The notes beneath the pieces are model-generated. The model made no database searches and was not told the origin of the DNA. It worked only from the letters and a program-made list of their open reading frames with translations. A DNA stretch of 64,000 bases from Solirubrobacteraceae bacterium (lineage in GTDB: Bacteria > Actinomycetota > Thermoleophilia > Solirubrobacterales > Solirubrobacteraceae): contig JAUJOF010000008.1 of assembly GCA_030447785.1 (NCBI GenBank), positions 98,582 to 162,581 on the forward strand. The letters are read 5' to 3'. Position numbers and translations under genes: made by a program. Shown one piece after another: positions 51,700-60,344 of the stretch (position 1 is its first letter; each line of letters starts with the position of its first letter).

Positions 51700-52038
51700 C
51701 TAGCGCTCCACCACCGGGCGCACCTCGACCGAGCCGCCCAGGCGCGCCGCCGGGATCCGTGCGGCGATTTCCAGCGCCGCGTCGAGGTCATCGGCTTCGA
51801 CCATGTAGAAGCCGCCGAAGACCTCTTTGGTGTCGGCGAACGGACCGTCCGTGGTCAGCGTCTGTCCGTCGGCGACGCGGACGGTGGTCGCCGTCTCGAC
51901 GGGCTGAAGCTCAGCGCCGTCCACCACGCCAGGCGCGTCGCTGATCGCGAAGTACTCGCCGAAGACAGCCTCACGCTCGTCGTCGCTCAGCCTCTCGTAG
52001 GTGCCGGGGCGGTCGTAGATCAACAGTGCGTACTTCAT
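51700..52038 (-). CDS. YCII/DGPF-domain protein
   Basis: 112 residues from ATG 52038, with AGGAGGAGG five bases upstream. KYALLIYDRPGTYERLSDDEREAVFGEYFAISD, LTTDGPFADTKEVFGGFYMVEADDLDAALEIAARIPAA and VEVRPVVE are the full DGPF/YCII pattern. Such proteins are regular partners of ECF42 sigma factors, encoded directly upstream as here; a signalling role is assumed but unproven. Confidence 0.88.
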   Translation of the reverse strand: MKYALLIYDRPGTYERLSDDEREAVFGEYFAISDAPGVVDGAELQPVETATTVRVADGQTLTTDGPFADTKEVFGGFYMVEADDLDAALEIAARIPAARLGGSVEVRPVVER

Positions 52039-52917
52039 GTTGTCCTCCTCCTTGGAGCTTGCCTTCGTCCCCACGACGAACGACAGCGGGCCGAGGGGAC
52101 AGCCGCACTCGAAGTGCTTGAAATCGTCGATCTCTGGCGGTGGAGCGGGGAGCCGAATGATCGAGGTCGTCGCATCCAGAGCACGATGCTCGCTGCTGAG
52201 GGAAATGCGCGTCACCGACGAGATCGTCGAGGGCGACAAGGCTGTGGGCGCGATTACCGCCGGCTCGTCGGCTCGCTCGGCTGGGGGATCGGGCGAGGAC
52301 GTGGTCCGACGGTGCTCGTCCCCCGGGGGGCAGCTCCGTGCCCTCGCCGAGCGTGGTGGGCACCTCTTCGATCAGTTGCGCGCTGGTTCGCCACCCGACT
52401 ACCTCCCACGCAAACCCGGCGCGAGCGGCGTCTCAAGACCCCGTCTCACTTCGAACGTCTCAGCCGCGGGGGTACACGGAGATCGATACTTCGTGGCGTG
52501 AGCCGGCCGCTCGGCTACGCGCGCGTTTCGCCGCCCAGCGCACCGGCGCCTGGCGCGACGATCAGGTGTCTTGCCATGGCAAGGGAAGCCGGCGTCGCTC
52601 GGCGCGCCGGGGGAGGGGGGTCGTGGGCGGCGGCTGGCTGAACGGGGCGACCGCGCGGTCGCGAACGCGCAGACGGCGGGCCTCGTCGGTGACCTCTGGG
52701 GGTGGCGCGGGGGCTCGGCGTCGAGCGGGCGGCCGGTGCGGTCGCGAGCCGGGCCCTCGATCCACCCGGCGGGCAGGTCCCAGTGTGCGGGCACGGACCA
52801 GACATCGGGCCGGCAGCGTGTCGCCTCGACCACAGCGGGCGCGGGCATGGACGGCCGTCCTATGGTGGGCGATGGTCAGCGGGGACGGGGTTCGCCACGT
52901 CCGCGACAATGGGGGCT
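52039..52917. other. Gene-poor stretch between YCII and PadR genes
   Basis: 879 bp with many overlapping open frames but none of convincing coding character, apart from the protein-like remnant at 52634-52848. The end, close to 52918, should contain the PadR promoter; no clear -35/-10 pair is visible. No repeat or RNA gene was recognised. Confidence 0.45.
52634..52848 (-). pseudogene. Possible remnant of an unknown gene
   Basis: The minus strand reads DVWSVPAHWDLPAGWIEGPARDRTGRPLDAEPP in one frame and then PPEVTDEARRLRVRDRAVAPFSQ in another. Both pieces look protein-coding and would join with one slip near 52710. I do not recognise the family, and there is no clear stop or start. Could be chance in such GC-rich DNA. 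Confidence 0.25.
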
Positions 52918-53373
52918 ATGACGCAAGGACGTGGACGCACCCGGCAGGCGGTCGCCGGCGCGGTCTCCCTGGAGGAGGCGCGCGAGGCGGCGGGCGGCCG
53001 CGAGGCCGAAGGACCGGGGTCGGGCGACCCGCTGGTCAGCGGGCTGCGCCGGGCGGGCCTGCTGCCGTTGCTGGTCTTGCACCTGCTGGACGACGGGCCG
53101 TCCTACGGCAATCAGCTCATGGAGCGCGTGGCCGAGCTGACCGGCGGCTTGCTGTCGGTCAACCCCAACACCATGTACCCGCTGCTGCGCCGCCTGGAGG
53201 CCGAGGGCTCCGTCGCGGGGGAGTGGGAGCACCCCGAGCGGCGCAGCCGGCGCTTCTACCGGCTCACCCCCGCGGGCGCCGACGAGCGCGCGCGGCTGCT
53301 GCGCGACCTCCAGCCGCGCCTGACCGCGATGGCCGACGGGCTGGCCACCTTGCGCCGGGCACTCGCGGAGTAG
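52918..53373 (+). CDS. PadR-family transcriptional regulator
   Basis: 151 residues from ATG 52918. After a 35-residue variable start comes the PadR winged helix: LLPLLVLHLLDDGPSYGNQLMERVAELTGGLLSVNPNTMYPLLRRLEAEGSVAGEWEHPERRSRRFYRLTPAG. The C-terminal helix (about 130-150) would form the dimer. PadR proteins sense phenolics or other small molecules. It lies 43 bp upstream of the fatty-acid oxidation fusion and may control it. Confidence 0.87.
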   Translation: MTQGRGRTRQAVAGAVSLEEAREAAGGREAEGPGSGDPLVSGLRRAGLLPLLVLHLLDDGPSYGNQLMERVAELTGGLLSVNPNTMYPLLRRLEAEGSVAGEWEHPERRSRRFYRLTPAGADERARLLRDLQPRLTAMADGLATLRRALAE

Positions 53374-53416
53374 GGTCCACGACCCGCCTGACCCCGACAG
53401 AAGAGGTTCCCCAGAC

Positions 53417-55396
53417 GTGTTCGTGTTCAAGGCCGCCGTCGTCGGTGCCGGCACCATGGGTGGCGAGATCGCCCAGGTCATCGCGGCGGCCGGCATCCCG
53501 GTCGTCCTCAAGGACGTCCAGCAGGAGTTCTTGGACGCCGGGTGGGAGAAGGCCCGTGAGGTGACCGAGGGCCAGCTGGGCGGGCAGGTCCGCAAGGAGC
53601 GCATCACCCAGGAGGAGGCCGACGCCCGGGCCCACGAGATCCTCGGGCGCATCACCGCCACCACCAGCTACGACGGCTTCGGCGACGTCGATCTGGTGAT
53701 CGAGGCCGTCCCGGAGCGCATGGAGATCAAACGGGCCGTGTTCGCCGAGCTTGACGCGGTCACCCCCGGCCACGCGATCCTGGCCTCCAACACCTCCTCG
53801 CTGTCCATCACGGAGATGGCGCAGGCCACGAGCCGCCCCGACAAGGTCTGCGGGTTTCACTTCTTCTACCCCGCCTCGATGATGCGCCTGATCGAGGTCA
53901 TCGAGGGCGACGAGACCGCACCCGAGACGGTGCGGACCGCCTCGACCTTCGCGCAGACCACCCGCAAGATGCCGATCGTCTGCGTCCAGGTGCCGGGCTT
54001 CGTGGTCAACCGCGTGCTCAACTCCGCGGTCGGCGAGGTCTGGCGCGTGCAGGAGGAGCACGGCCTGTCGATCCAGGCCATCGACCAGGCCGTCTCCGAG
54101 GCCAAGGTCGCGCCCATGGGGCCGTTCTTCCTCACCGACCTGCTCGGCCTGGACACCGTGCTCCACGTGGCCGAGCACCTCAACGCCTCCTACGGCGACT
54201 CCTTCTACCTCCACGGCGGCATGCGCCGGCTCGTCGAGGCCGGCGACCTGGGCGCCAAGACGGGCCGGGGCTTCTACGAGAACGGCGAGCCGCGCAGCGA
54301 GGGCTCGACGCAGTTCGACGCGCAGGAGCTGACCGAGCGCTTCGTGCTCAAGGCCTTCGTGGAGGCCTGCCTGCTGCTCGAGGAGGGCGTGGCCACGGTC
54401 AAGGACATCGACCTGGGCATGATGGCCGGCGCCGGCCTGATCCCCGCGCCCTTCGCCCGCGCCGACGCCACGGGACTGGACGAGGTGCTGGAGGACCTGG
54501 AGCGCGCGGCCCAGAGGTGGGGAGAGCGCTACGAGCCGCCGCTCGTGCTGCGCCGGCTGGTCGCCCAGGGACGGCTGGGCAAGAAATCCGGCCAGGGCTT
54601 CTTCGCCTACGCGAACCCCGATGCGGACGCGGGCGAGGCGGTCAAGCTCGAGACCCGCGGCGAGGTGGCCATCGCATGGCTGGACCGTCCCCCGGCCAAC
54701 TCCATATCCCCGCAGGTCATCCAGGAGCTGCAGGCCGCGTGGGAGCGGGTGGAGAGCGACGAGGCGATCCGCGCGCTGGTCATCGCCTCGGCCAACCCGA
54801 TGCTCTTCTGCGCCGGCGCCGACATCAAGGCCTTCACCACCATGGACGAGGCACAGGGCCGCGAGCTCATCGAGGCCGGCCACGCGCTGCTGCGGCGCAT
54901 GGAGCGCTCCTCCACCGTGACGATCGCCGCGGTCAACGCGCTGGCCCTCGGCGGCGGCTGCGAGCTGGCCATGGCCTGCGACGTGCGCATCGCCGCGCGC
55001 TCGGCCACCTTCGGCCAGCCCGAGATCGACCTGGGGATCATCCCCGGCTTCGGCGGCACCCAGCGCCTTCCCCGCCTGGTGGGTGAGAGCAAGGCGCTGG
55101 AGATGAACCTCACCGGCGAGCCCATCGGCGCCGAGGAGGCCTGGGAGCACGGGCTGGTCAATCGCGTCGTGCCCGACCACGAGCTGCTGGACGCAGCCCT
55201 GGCCTGGGCGCGCAAGCTCGCCGGGAAGGCGCCGCTGGCCATGGGGTACATCAAGGTGGTCTCGGGCGCCAGCGACCTGGACGAGGGGATCGAGGCCGAG
55301 AAGGAGGCCTTCGCGACGGTGTTCGCCACGGGGGACGCCAGGGAGGGCGTCTCGGCGTTCCTGGGCAAGAGGCAGGCGCGGTGGCAGGGCCGGTAG
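53417..55396 (+). CDS. 3-hydroxyacyl-CoA dehydrogenase / enoyl-CoA hydratase fusion
   Basis: 659 residues. The dehydrogenase comes first: AAVVGAGTMGGEIAQVIAAAG (NAD, residues 6-26), SNTSSLSITEMAQATSRPDKVCGFHFFYPASMM (catalytic Ser and His), VPGFVVNRVL, and GLGAKTGRGFY-type repeats. The hydratase follows from about residue 408: LDRPPANSISPQVIQEL, FCAGADIKAF, ALGGGCELAMACDVRIAA, FGQPEIDLGIIPGFGGTQRLPRLVG with both catalytic Glu. This order is the reverse of FadB/FadJ. It would carry out two successive steps of beta-oxidation. GAAGAGG precedes GTG 53417. Confidence 0.9.
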   Translation: MFVFKAAVVGAGTMGGEIAQVIAAAGIPVVLKDVQQEFLDAGWEKAREVTEGQLGGQVRKERITQEEADARAHEILGRITATTSYDGFGDVDLVIEAVPERMEIKRAVFAELDAVTPGHAILASNTSSLSITEMAQATSRPDKVCGFHFFYPASMMRLIEVIEGDETAPETVRTASTFAQTTRKMPIVCVQVPGFVVNRVLNSAVGEVWRVQEEHGLSIQAIDQAVSEAKVAPMGPFFLTDLLGLDTVLHVAEHLNASYGDSFYLHGGMRRLVEAGDLGAKTGRGFYENGEPRSEGSTQFDAQELTERFVLKAFVEACLLLEEGVATVKDIDLGMMAGAGLIPAPFARADATGLDEVLEDLERAAQRWGERYEPPLVLRRLVAQGRLGKKSGQGFFAYANPDADAGEAVKLETRGEVAIAWLDRPPANSISPQVIQELQAAWERVESDEAIRALVIASANPMLFCAGADIKAFTTMDEAQGRELIEAGHALLRRMERSSTVTIAAVNALALGGGCELAMACDVRIAARSATFGQPEIDLGIIPGFGGTQRLPRLVGESKALEMNLTGEPIGAEEAWEHGLVNRVVPDHELLDAALAWARKLAGKAPLAMGYIKVVSGASDLDEGIEAEKEAFATVFATGDAREGVSAFLGKRQARWQGR

Positions 55397-56145
55397 GCAC
55401 CTCTCGGGGCGTGGCGGACCTGGCCGGGCTCATCCGGGAGGCTGATTCGGTCGTCGCGCTTACCGGCGCGGGGATCTCGGTGCCCTCCGGGATCCCCGAC
55501 TTTCGCTCGCCGGGCACCGGCCTGTGGACCGATGTCGACCCCATGGAGGTCGCCCACATCGACGCGTGGCGGGCCGACCCCGAGCGCTTCTGGAGCTTTT
55601 ACGGCGAGCGCTTCCAGACCCTGCGCGACAAGGAGCCCAACGGCGCCCACCGGGCCCTGGCCGAACTCGAGCGTCGCGGCAAGCTCGATGCCGTCATCAC
55701 CCAGAACATCGACATGCTGCACCGCAAGGCGGGGACGGCCGACCTGGTCGAGGTGCACGGCACGATCGAGTCCTCCTCCTGCCTGAGATGCCGCGCGCGC
55801 TGGGCCCTGGACGAGGTGCGCGAGCGCATGGCGGAGGACCCGGCCGGCGTGCCGCGCTGCGACTGCTCGCGCCCACTCAAGCCCGACGTCGTGCTGTTCG
55901 GCGAGTACCTGCCCGAGGAGGCGCTGGAGCGCGCGACGCAGCTGTGCGCCGGCACCGACGTGCTGCTTTGCGTGGGCTCCTCGCTCGAGGTCTACCCCGT
56001 CGCCCAGCTGCCCGGGGTGACCTGGCGCGCCGGCGGCGCGCTGGCCATCGTGACCATGGGCCCCACGCCGTGGGACACGAGGGCGACGGTGAAGCTCGAC
56101 GGCGACGTGGTCGGGGAGCTCGAGGCGCTGATCGGGGCGCTATAG
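55381..56145 (+). CDS. Sirtuin-type NAD-dependent protein deacylase
   Basis: 254 residues. Sir2 motifs: VALTGAGISVPSGIPDFRSPGTGLW, ITQNIDMLHRKAGTADLVEVHGTI (catalytic His), KPDVVLFGEYLPEEALERA, VGSSLEVYPVAQLPG. The zinc site is CLRC ... CDC, where the second pair is C-x-C instead of C-x-x-C, so zinc binding may be altered. GTG 55381 overlaps the fusion gene by 16 bases (GAGG eight bases upstream); GTG 55411 is the alternative. It may deacylate acyl-CoA enzymes encoded upstream. Confidence 0.9.
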   Translation: MAGPVGTSRGVADLAGLIREADSVVALTGAGISVPSGIPDFRSPGTGLWTDVDPMEVAHIDAWRADPERFWSFYGERFQTLRDKEPNGAHRALAELERRGKLDAVITQNIDMLHRKAGTADLVEVHGTIESSSCLRCRARWALDEVRERMAEDPAGVPRCDCSRPLKPDVVLFGEYLPEEALERATQLCAGTDVLLCVGSSLEVYPVAQLPGVTWRAGGALAIVTMGPTPWDTRATVKLDGDVVGELEALIGAL

Positions 56146-56185
56146 GCCCAGCGCGCACTCGGTCTCATCGCCGCCGTCGCGCCGT

Positions 56186-56644
56186 CTAGTCGCGTGTGCG
56201 CTCGACCTCGAGCCGCTCCTGACCGGAGGGCACCGGATCGGGGGCCTCGTCGGGCAACGCCTCTCGCATGGAGGCAAGCTCGCGCGTCAGCGTGCCCAGC
56301 GCCTCCTCGATCGCGCCGAGGCGCTCGTCGAGGCGGGAGGTGGCCGAGAGGCCGGCGAGGCGCTCGTCGAGGCGGTCGACGCCGTCCTCGATGCCCTCCA
56401 GACGCTGGGAGACCGAGCGCACCCGGCGCGTGAGACGCTCGACGTCGGCGGCCGAGGGGATGTTCAGCGCCCCAAAGGCAACCTCCTGGGCGGCGCTCGC
56501 CTTCTCGCGGGCCTCGAAGGCGCGGCCGATCGCACCGGACACGATCGGATTCTCGAGCAGATCCTGCGCGAGCTTGCCCAGCGCCTCCTCGCCCTGGCGG
56601 GAGAGCCGCGAGCGCAGGTCCTGGCGATCGTCTTCCTCGGCCAT
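56186..56644 (-). CDS. Coiled-coil protein
   Basis: 152 residues, largely helical. QGEEALGKLAQDLLENPIVSGAIGRAFEAREKASAAQEVAF is followed by a heptad region with repeated RLEGIEDGVDRLDERLAGL and RLDERLGAIEEALGTLTREL (about 75-125), a coiled coil. It resembles phasin-like small helical proteins and, loosely, the protein at 61072-61431. Function unknown. It is convergent with the sirtuin gene. Confidence 0.72.
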   Translation of the reverse strand: MAEEDDRQDLRSRLSRQGEEALGKLAQDLLENPIVSGAIGRAFEAREKASAAQEVAFGALNIPSAADVERLTRRVRSVSQRLEGIEDGVDRLDERLAGLSATSRLDERLGAIEEALGTLTRELASMREALPDEAPDPVPSGQERLEVERTRD

Positions 56645-56959
56645 CCTCGAAACCTACCCGCGCGCGACCCAGGGAGAACGCAGACAGCCCTTGCTCAGGC
56701 TCTAGTTCAGGTGCAGGCTGAGCTGGGTCGAGGTGCGTCGCGCGACCGCCAGGCCCGGCTCCCTCGGAGGACCCTGCAGGTCTCCCCGCAGAACGCCGAT
56801 GTCCCTGGCCATGGCCACCAGAAGCAGCCGGCTGGACCCCTCGGCGTACAGCGACCTATGTGAAAAGAGCACGTTGCAGCGCACGACCGCTTGTAGCACT
56901 GGTACTGTGCCGCTCGCTCGAAGCGGGAAGGCCGTTCGGCGGGGAGAGTCCACAGACAG
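56645..56959. other. Intergenic region before the peptidoglycan hydrolase
   Basis: 315 bp. A minus-strand frame ending at 56702 contains SRLLLVAMARDIGVLRGDLQ and ends LSLHLN, which could be a small or broken gene. The plus-strand sequence 56870-56959 should contain the promoter of the hydrolase; it does not show the conserved blocks of a ydaO/c-di-AMP riboswitch. Confidence 0.4.
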
Positions 56960-59458
56960 ATGCCGGTGAACAAGCGCAAGCTCTTGACGTCCCTGGCCGT
57001 GGCCGGTGCCATCGCGGCCGGCCTCGGCGGCTCCGTGATCCCCGCGGGCGCAGCGCCGCGCACGTGCCTAGTCACGCTGGCCTCAGGGCAGCAGCTCACC
57101 GTCCAGCTCGAGGGCTCGTGCGTAGGGGGCCAGGTGGCGATCCCCGGCGTAGGCCCCGTGGCCTCGATCCAGGACATCACGCCCGCGGAGGGGCCCGCGC
57201 CCGAACCTGCGCCCGGGAGTCCCGACGGCACCCCGGCGACCCCCGGAAGCCCCGCGCCGGGCGCGGCGCCCGACCAGCAGGAGGGCGGCTCGACCGAGCC
57301 GGGCACGGAGGGCGCGGAGGGCGAGGACGGTGCCCCCGGCGAGCAGGGTCGCGGCGAGGGCGGTCGGGGCGAGGAGAGCGAGGAAGAGGAGGGGCGCACG
57401 TCCGACCCGCGCCGCAACCAGCCGCGCGAGCAACGCCCGCGCGGGCGCAACCGCTCTTCGCCGCCCCAGCGCGAGCCGGGCGGGGCGCCGACGCCCGCCA
57501 ACCCGTCCTTCTCGCTGGCCCAGCCCGGGCCGGCCCCGATCGGGGTCCCCAACTTCTTCATCGACAAGTTCCGCATCCCGCCCTTCCTGCTGCCGATCTA
57601 CCAGTCGGCGGGCATCGAGTACGGGGTCCGCTGGGAGGTGCTCGCGGCGATCAACGAGATCGAGACCGACTACGGGCGCAACCTCAACGTCTCGAGTGCG
57701 GGCGCCCTGGGCTGGATGCAGTTCATGCCCGCCACCTGGAAGCAGTACGGGCTCGACGCCAACGGCGACGGCAAGAAGGACCCCTACAACCCCGTCGACG
57801 CGATCTTCGCCGCGGCGCGCTACCTGAGGGCCGCCGGCGCCGACGACGATCTGCGCAAGGCGGTCTTCGCGTACAACCACGCCGACTGGTACGTCAACTC
57901 GGTGCTCATGCGCGCAAGGCTCATCGCCGGCCTGCCCCCCGCCTTCGTCGGCGCCCTCTCGGGCCTGACCGAGGGCATCTTCCCGGTGGCCGCCCAGGCG
58001 CGCTACGCCGACGACCTGTCCGAGGAGGCCACCAACCGCCGGGTGGCCCGCGGGCGCAACGCCGCGGTTCCCGTCGAGAGCGAGGTCGACCGCCGCGGAA
58101 TCCGCATCTACGCCAAGCCGGGCTCGCGCCTGACCGCGGTCCAGGACGGCGAGGTCGTCAAGGTCGGCGAGTCCGAGCGCCTGGGGCGCTTCGTCCAGCT
58201 GCGCGACGTCTTCGGCAACAGCTACATCTACGCGCACCTGGGCAAGGTCGCCGAGCAAGTCGCCGTGCCCAAGGCGCCGAAGGGCGGCGAGGACGACGTG
58301 GTGGACGACCCCGAGCCCCCCCGCGACCCGCGGCCGACCGCTCCGGCCTCGGCCGGCACCCAGAGGCCCGCCGCGCGCGAGCCTTCCGGCGATCCCACGC
58401 CGCGCGAGCCGGGGGCTGCCGGCGAGGGCTCCACACGCGAGCTGGCCAAGCAGCGCCTGTTCGCCAACCCTCAGCGTCGGCGCGCCTACGAGGCGGGCGG
58501 ACGCGAGCAGCTGCTCAACACGGCGACCGCGCTGCCCGGCAACGTCGAGCTCGACGAGTACTTCACCCTCAGGTACGGCCTGAGCCGCGAGGACGTCGAG
58601 CTGCGCCCGCTGCGCAAGGGCACGCGCGTCATCGCCGGCACGGTGCTGGGCCGCGTGGGCGAGGCGCCCGCCGGCGCAGACTCCAACATGCTGTTCGAGA
58701 TCCGCCCGGCCGGGCGCGGCGCCCCGCGCATCGACCCCAAGCCGATCCTGGACGGCTGGAAGCTGCTCGAGACCAGCGCGACCTACCGCGCCGAGGGGCG
58801 CAACCCGTTCTTCGGGCCCGACGCCAAGAAGGCCACCGTCGGGCAGATCCTGCTCATGAGCAAGACCCAGCTGCAGAGCCGGGTGCTGCGCGACCCGCGC
58901 ATCGACATCCACCCCTGCGGGCGCCAGGACGTGCGCGGCGGGCGGATCGACCGCCGCGTGCTGGCCTCGTTGGCGTTCCTGTCCGCCAGCGGCATGCGCC
59001 CGACGGTCACCAGCCTGCGCTGCGGTCGCGAGACGACCCTCACCGCAAGCGGCAACGTCTCGCATCACAGCTCGGGCAACGCGGTGGACATCGCGCGCGT
59101 CAACGGCAAGCCGATCCTGGGCAACCAGGGCAAGGGCTCGATCACCGACATCGCGGTGCGGCGCCTGCTCACGCTGCAGGGCACCATGAAGCCGGCCCAG
59201 ATCATCACGCTCATGCGCTACGAGGGCACGGACAACACCTACGCGATGGGCGACCACGCCGACCACATACACGTCGGCTTCCGGCCCCAGTACGACCCGA
59301 ACACGCCGGAGGGCCGGCGCATGGAGTCCGTGCTCAAGCCGGGACAGTGGATCAAGCTGCTCGACCGCCTCAACGACATCGACAACCCGACGGTCCGCAG
59401 GCGGCCGTCGAACGAGGCGATCGATGTCGGTCCCCGGCGCCGCGACGGCGACGACTAG
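56960..59458 (+). CDS. Secreted three-domain peptidoglycan hydrolase
   Basis: 832 residues with a signal peptide (LLTSLAVAGAIAAGLGGSVIPAGAA). An acidic, Pro-rich region (70-185) precedes a MltB-like lytic transglycosylase domain: YGVRWEVLAAINEIETDYGRN with catalytic Glu, SAGALGWMQFMPATWKQYG, NPVDAIFAAARYL. Then a LytM/M23-like domain in which the metal ligands are mostly lost (RGIRIYAKPGS, VFGNSYIYAHLG, NMLFEIRPAG) and which is split by about 200 residues of linker. A C-terminal M15-like domain follows with HHSSGNAVDIARVNG and MGDHADHIHVGF. It should cut glycan strands and possibly peptides in the wall. Confidence 0.85.
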   Translation: MPVNKRKLLTSLAVAGAIAAGLGGSVIPAGAAPRTCLVTLASGQQLTVQLEGSCVGGQVAIPGVGPVASIQDITPAEGPAPEPAPGSPDGTPATPGSPAPGAAPDQQEGGSTEPGTEGAEGEDGAPGEQGRGEGGRGEESEEEEGRTSDPRRNQPREQRPRGRNRSSPPQREPGGAPTPANPSFSLAQPGPAPIGVPNFFIDKFRIPPFLLPIYQSAGIEYGVRWEVLAAINEIETDYGRNLNVSSAGALGWMQFMPATWKQYGLDANGDGKKDPYNPVDAIFAAARYLRAAGADDDLRKAVFAYNHADWYVNSVLMRARLIAGLPPAFVGALSGLTEGIFPVAAQARYADDLSEEATNRRVARGRNAAVPVESEVDRRGIRIYAKPGSRLTAVQDGEVVKVGESERLGRFVQLRDVFGNSYIYAHLGKVAEQVAVPKAPKGGEDDVVDDPEPPRDPRPTAPASAGTQRPAAREPSGDPTPREPGAAGEGSTRELAKQRLFANPQRRRAYEAGGREQLLNTATALPGNVELDEYFTLRYGLSREDVELRPLRKGTRVIAGTVLGRVGEAPAGADSNMLFEIRPAGRGAPRIDPKPILDGWKLLETSATYRAEGRNPFFGPDAKKATVGQILLMSKTQLQSRVLRDPRIDIHPCGRQDVRGGRIDRRVLASLAFLSASGMRPTVTSLRCGRETTLTASGNVSHHSSGNAVDIARVNGKPILGNQGKGSITDIAVRRLLTLQGTMKPAQIITLMRYEGTDNTYAMGDHADHIHVGFRPQYDPNTPEGRRMESVLKPGQWIKLLDRLNDIDNPTVRRRPSNEAIDVGPRRRDGDD

Positions 59459-59468
59459 ATCCATCTAG

Positions 59469-60323
59469 CTGGCCCTCTTTCGCTTCTGCCAGTTCGAGCT
59501 CCCGTGGCTCCTGGGTCCCGAGCCGGGGCGTTACCTCCTCCGCGAGCGCCCGGGGGAGGAGGCGGGTCACGTCCTCGTGATCGCGGAGCTGGCCGCGCCT
59601 GAGCGTCGGCGCCTGCGCGACCGGCGCGCGCGGCGGACCGAGCCGGAGCCCGGACCCGCTGCGGTGGCCACCGGACGCGCCACGCTCGTGGACACGGTGG
59701 CGCTGGACGGCGACGAGGCGGCCGCCCGCTGGCTGGCGGGCGCCGACCTCGAGGCGCTGGCGGCCGAGTCGCTGGCGCGGCTGAACCGCGTGTTGCACGC
59801 CCACCGGCTGTCGGTGGCCGATCCAGGGGCGCACGAGGTCCTGCGCGAGCAGGCGCTCGTGGTCCGCGCCGGGTACGGGGGCGGCGAGCAGGTGGCCGAG
59901 GGACGCTGGACCGAAGCGCGCAGCCTGTCCGCCGCGCGCGGCCGGGGTCGCGGCGGGCGGCGGGCCCGTGTGACGCGTCCCCAGGAGCGCCTGGTCGCCC
60001 TGCTGGGCGGGCGCGACGCGCCGCTGGTCTGCGAGGAACTCGCGCTACGCGCCCGCACGGACGTGGACGCGGGGCGCGACCGCGAGGCCGCACTGCAGCT
60101 GCGCGCGGCGTTCGACGCGGCTCTGGCCGAGCTGCCCGCCTACGCCGACCGAACGCTGCTGGGCGAGCGCCTCGACGCGCTGGCCGCCGCCCGGAAGGGC
60201 GTCGACGACGCCGCCCTCGCCGCGCTGGGCGGAGGGCTCGACGAGTCCCGCACCCGGGAGGTCGAGCACGCCCTGCGCCGCCTCGAGGCCGCACTGCGCG
60301 CGCGGGTGGCCCAAGGGCTCTGA
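59469..60323 (+). CDS. Hypothetical protein with CTG start suggested
   Basis: The frame is open from 59469 (an in-frame TAG lies directly before) to 60323, 284 codons. The first part, LALFRFCQFELPWLLGPEPGRYLLRERPGEEAGHVLVIAEL, is clearly protein-like, but the first ordinary start is GTG 59577, which would remove it. CTG 59469 is therefore the likely start. Later: PQERLVALLGGRDAPLVCEELALRARTDVDAGRDREAALQLRAAFDAAL and a C-terminal helical repeat. No named function. It begins 10 bp after the hydrolase gene. Confidence 0.65.
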   Translation: MALFRFCQFELPWLLGPEPGRYLLRERPGEEAGHVLVIAELAAPERRRLRDRRARRTEPEPGPAAVATGRATLVDTVALDGDEAAARWLAGADLEALAAESLARLNRVLHAHRLSVADPGAHEVLREQALVVRAGYGGGEQVAEGRWTEARSLSAARGRGRGGRRARVTRPQERLVALLGGRDAPLVCEELALRARTDVDAGRDREAALQLRAAFDAALAELPAYADRTLLGERLDALAAARKGVDDAALAALGGGLDESRTREVEHALRRLEAALRARVAQGL

Positions 60324-60344
60324 GAGGAGCCCGACCCGCGTCTC

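Noticed and set aside
52040-52501. Plus-strand 154-codon frame opposite YCII upstream region
   Set aside because: No motif, Ser/Gly/Arg-rich, and partly antisense to the YCII start and its ribosome site.
56645-56959. ydaO (c-di-AMP) riboswitch before the peptidoglycan hydrolase
   Set aside because: Common before such genes in actinobacteria, but the conserved GGGGA-ACC type blocks and paired stems are not visible.
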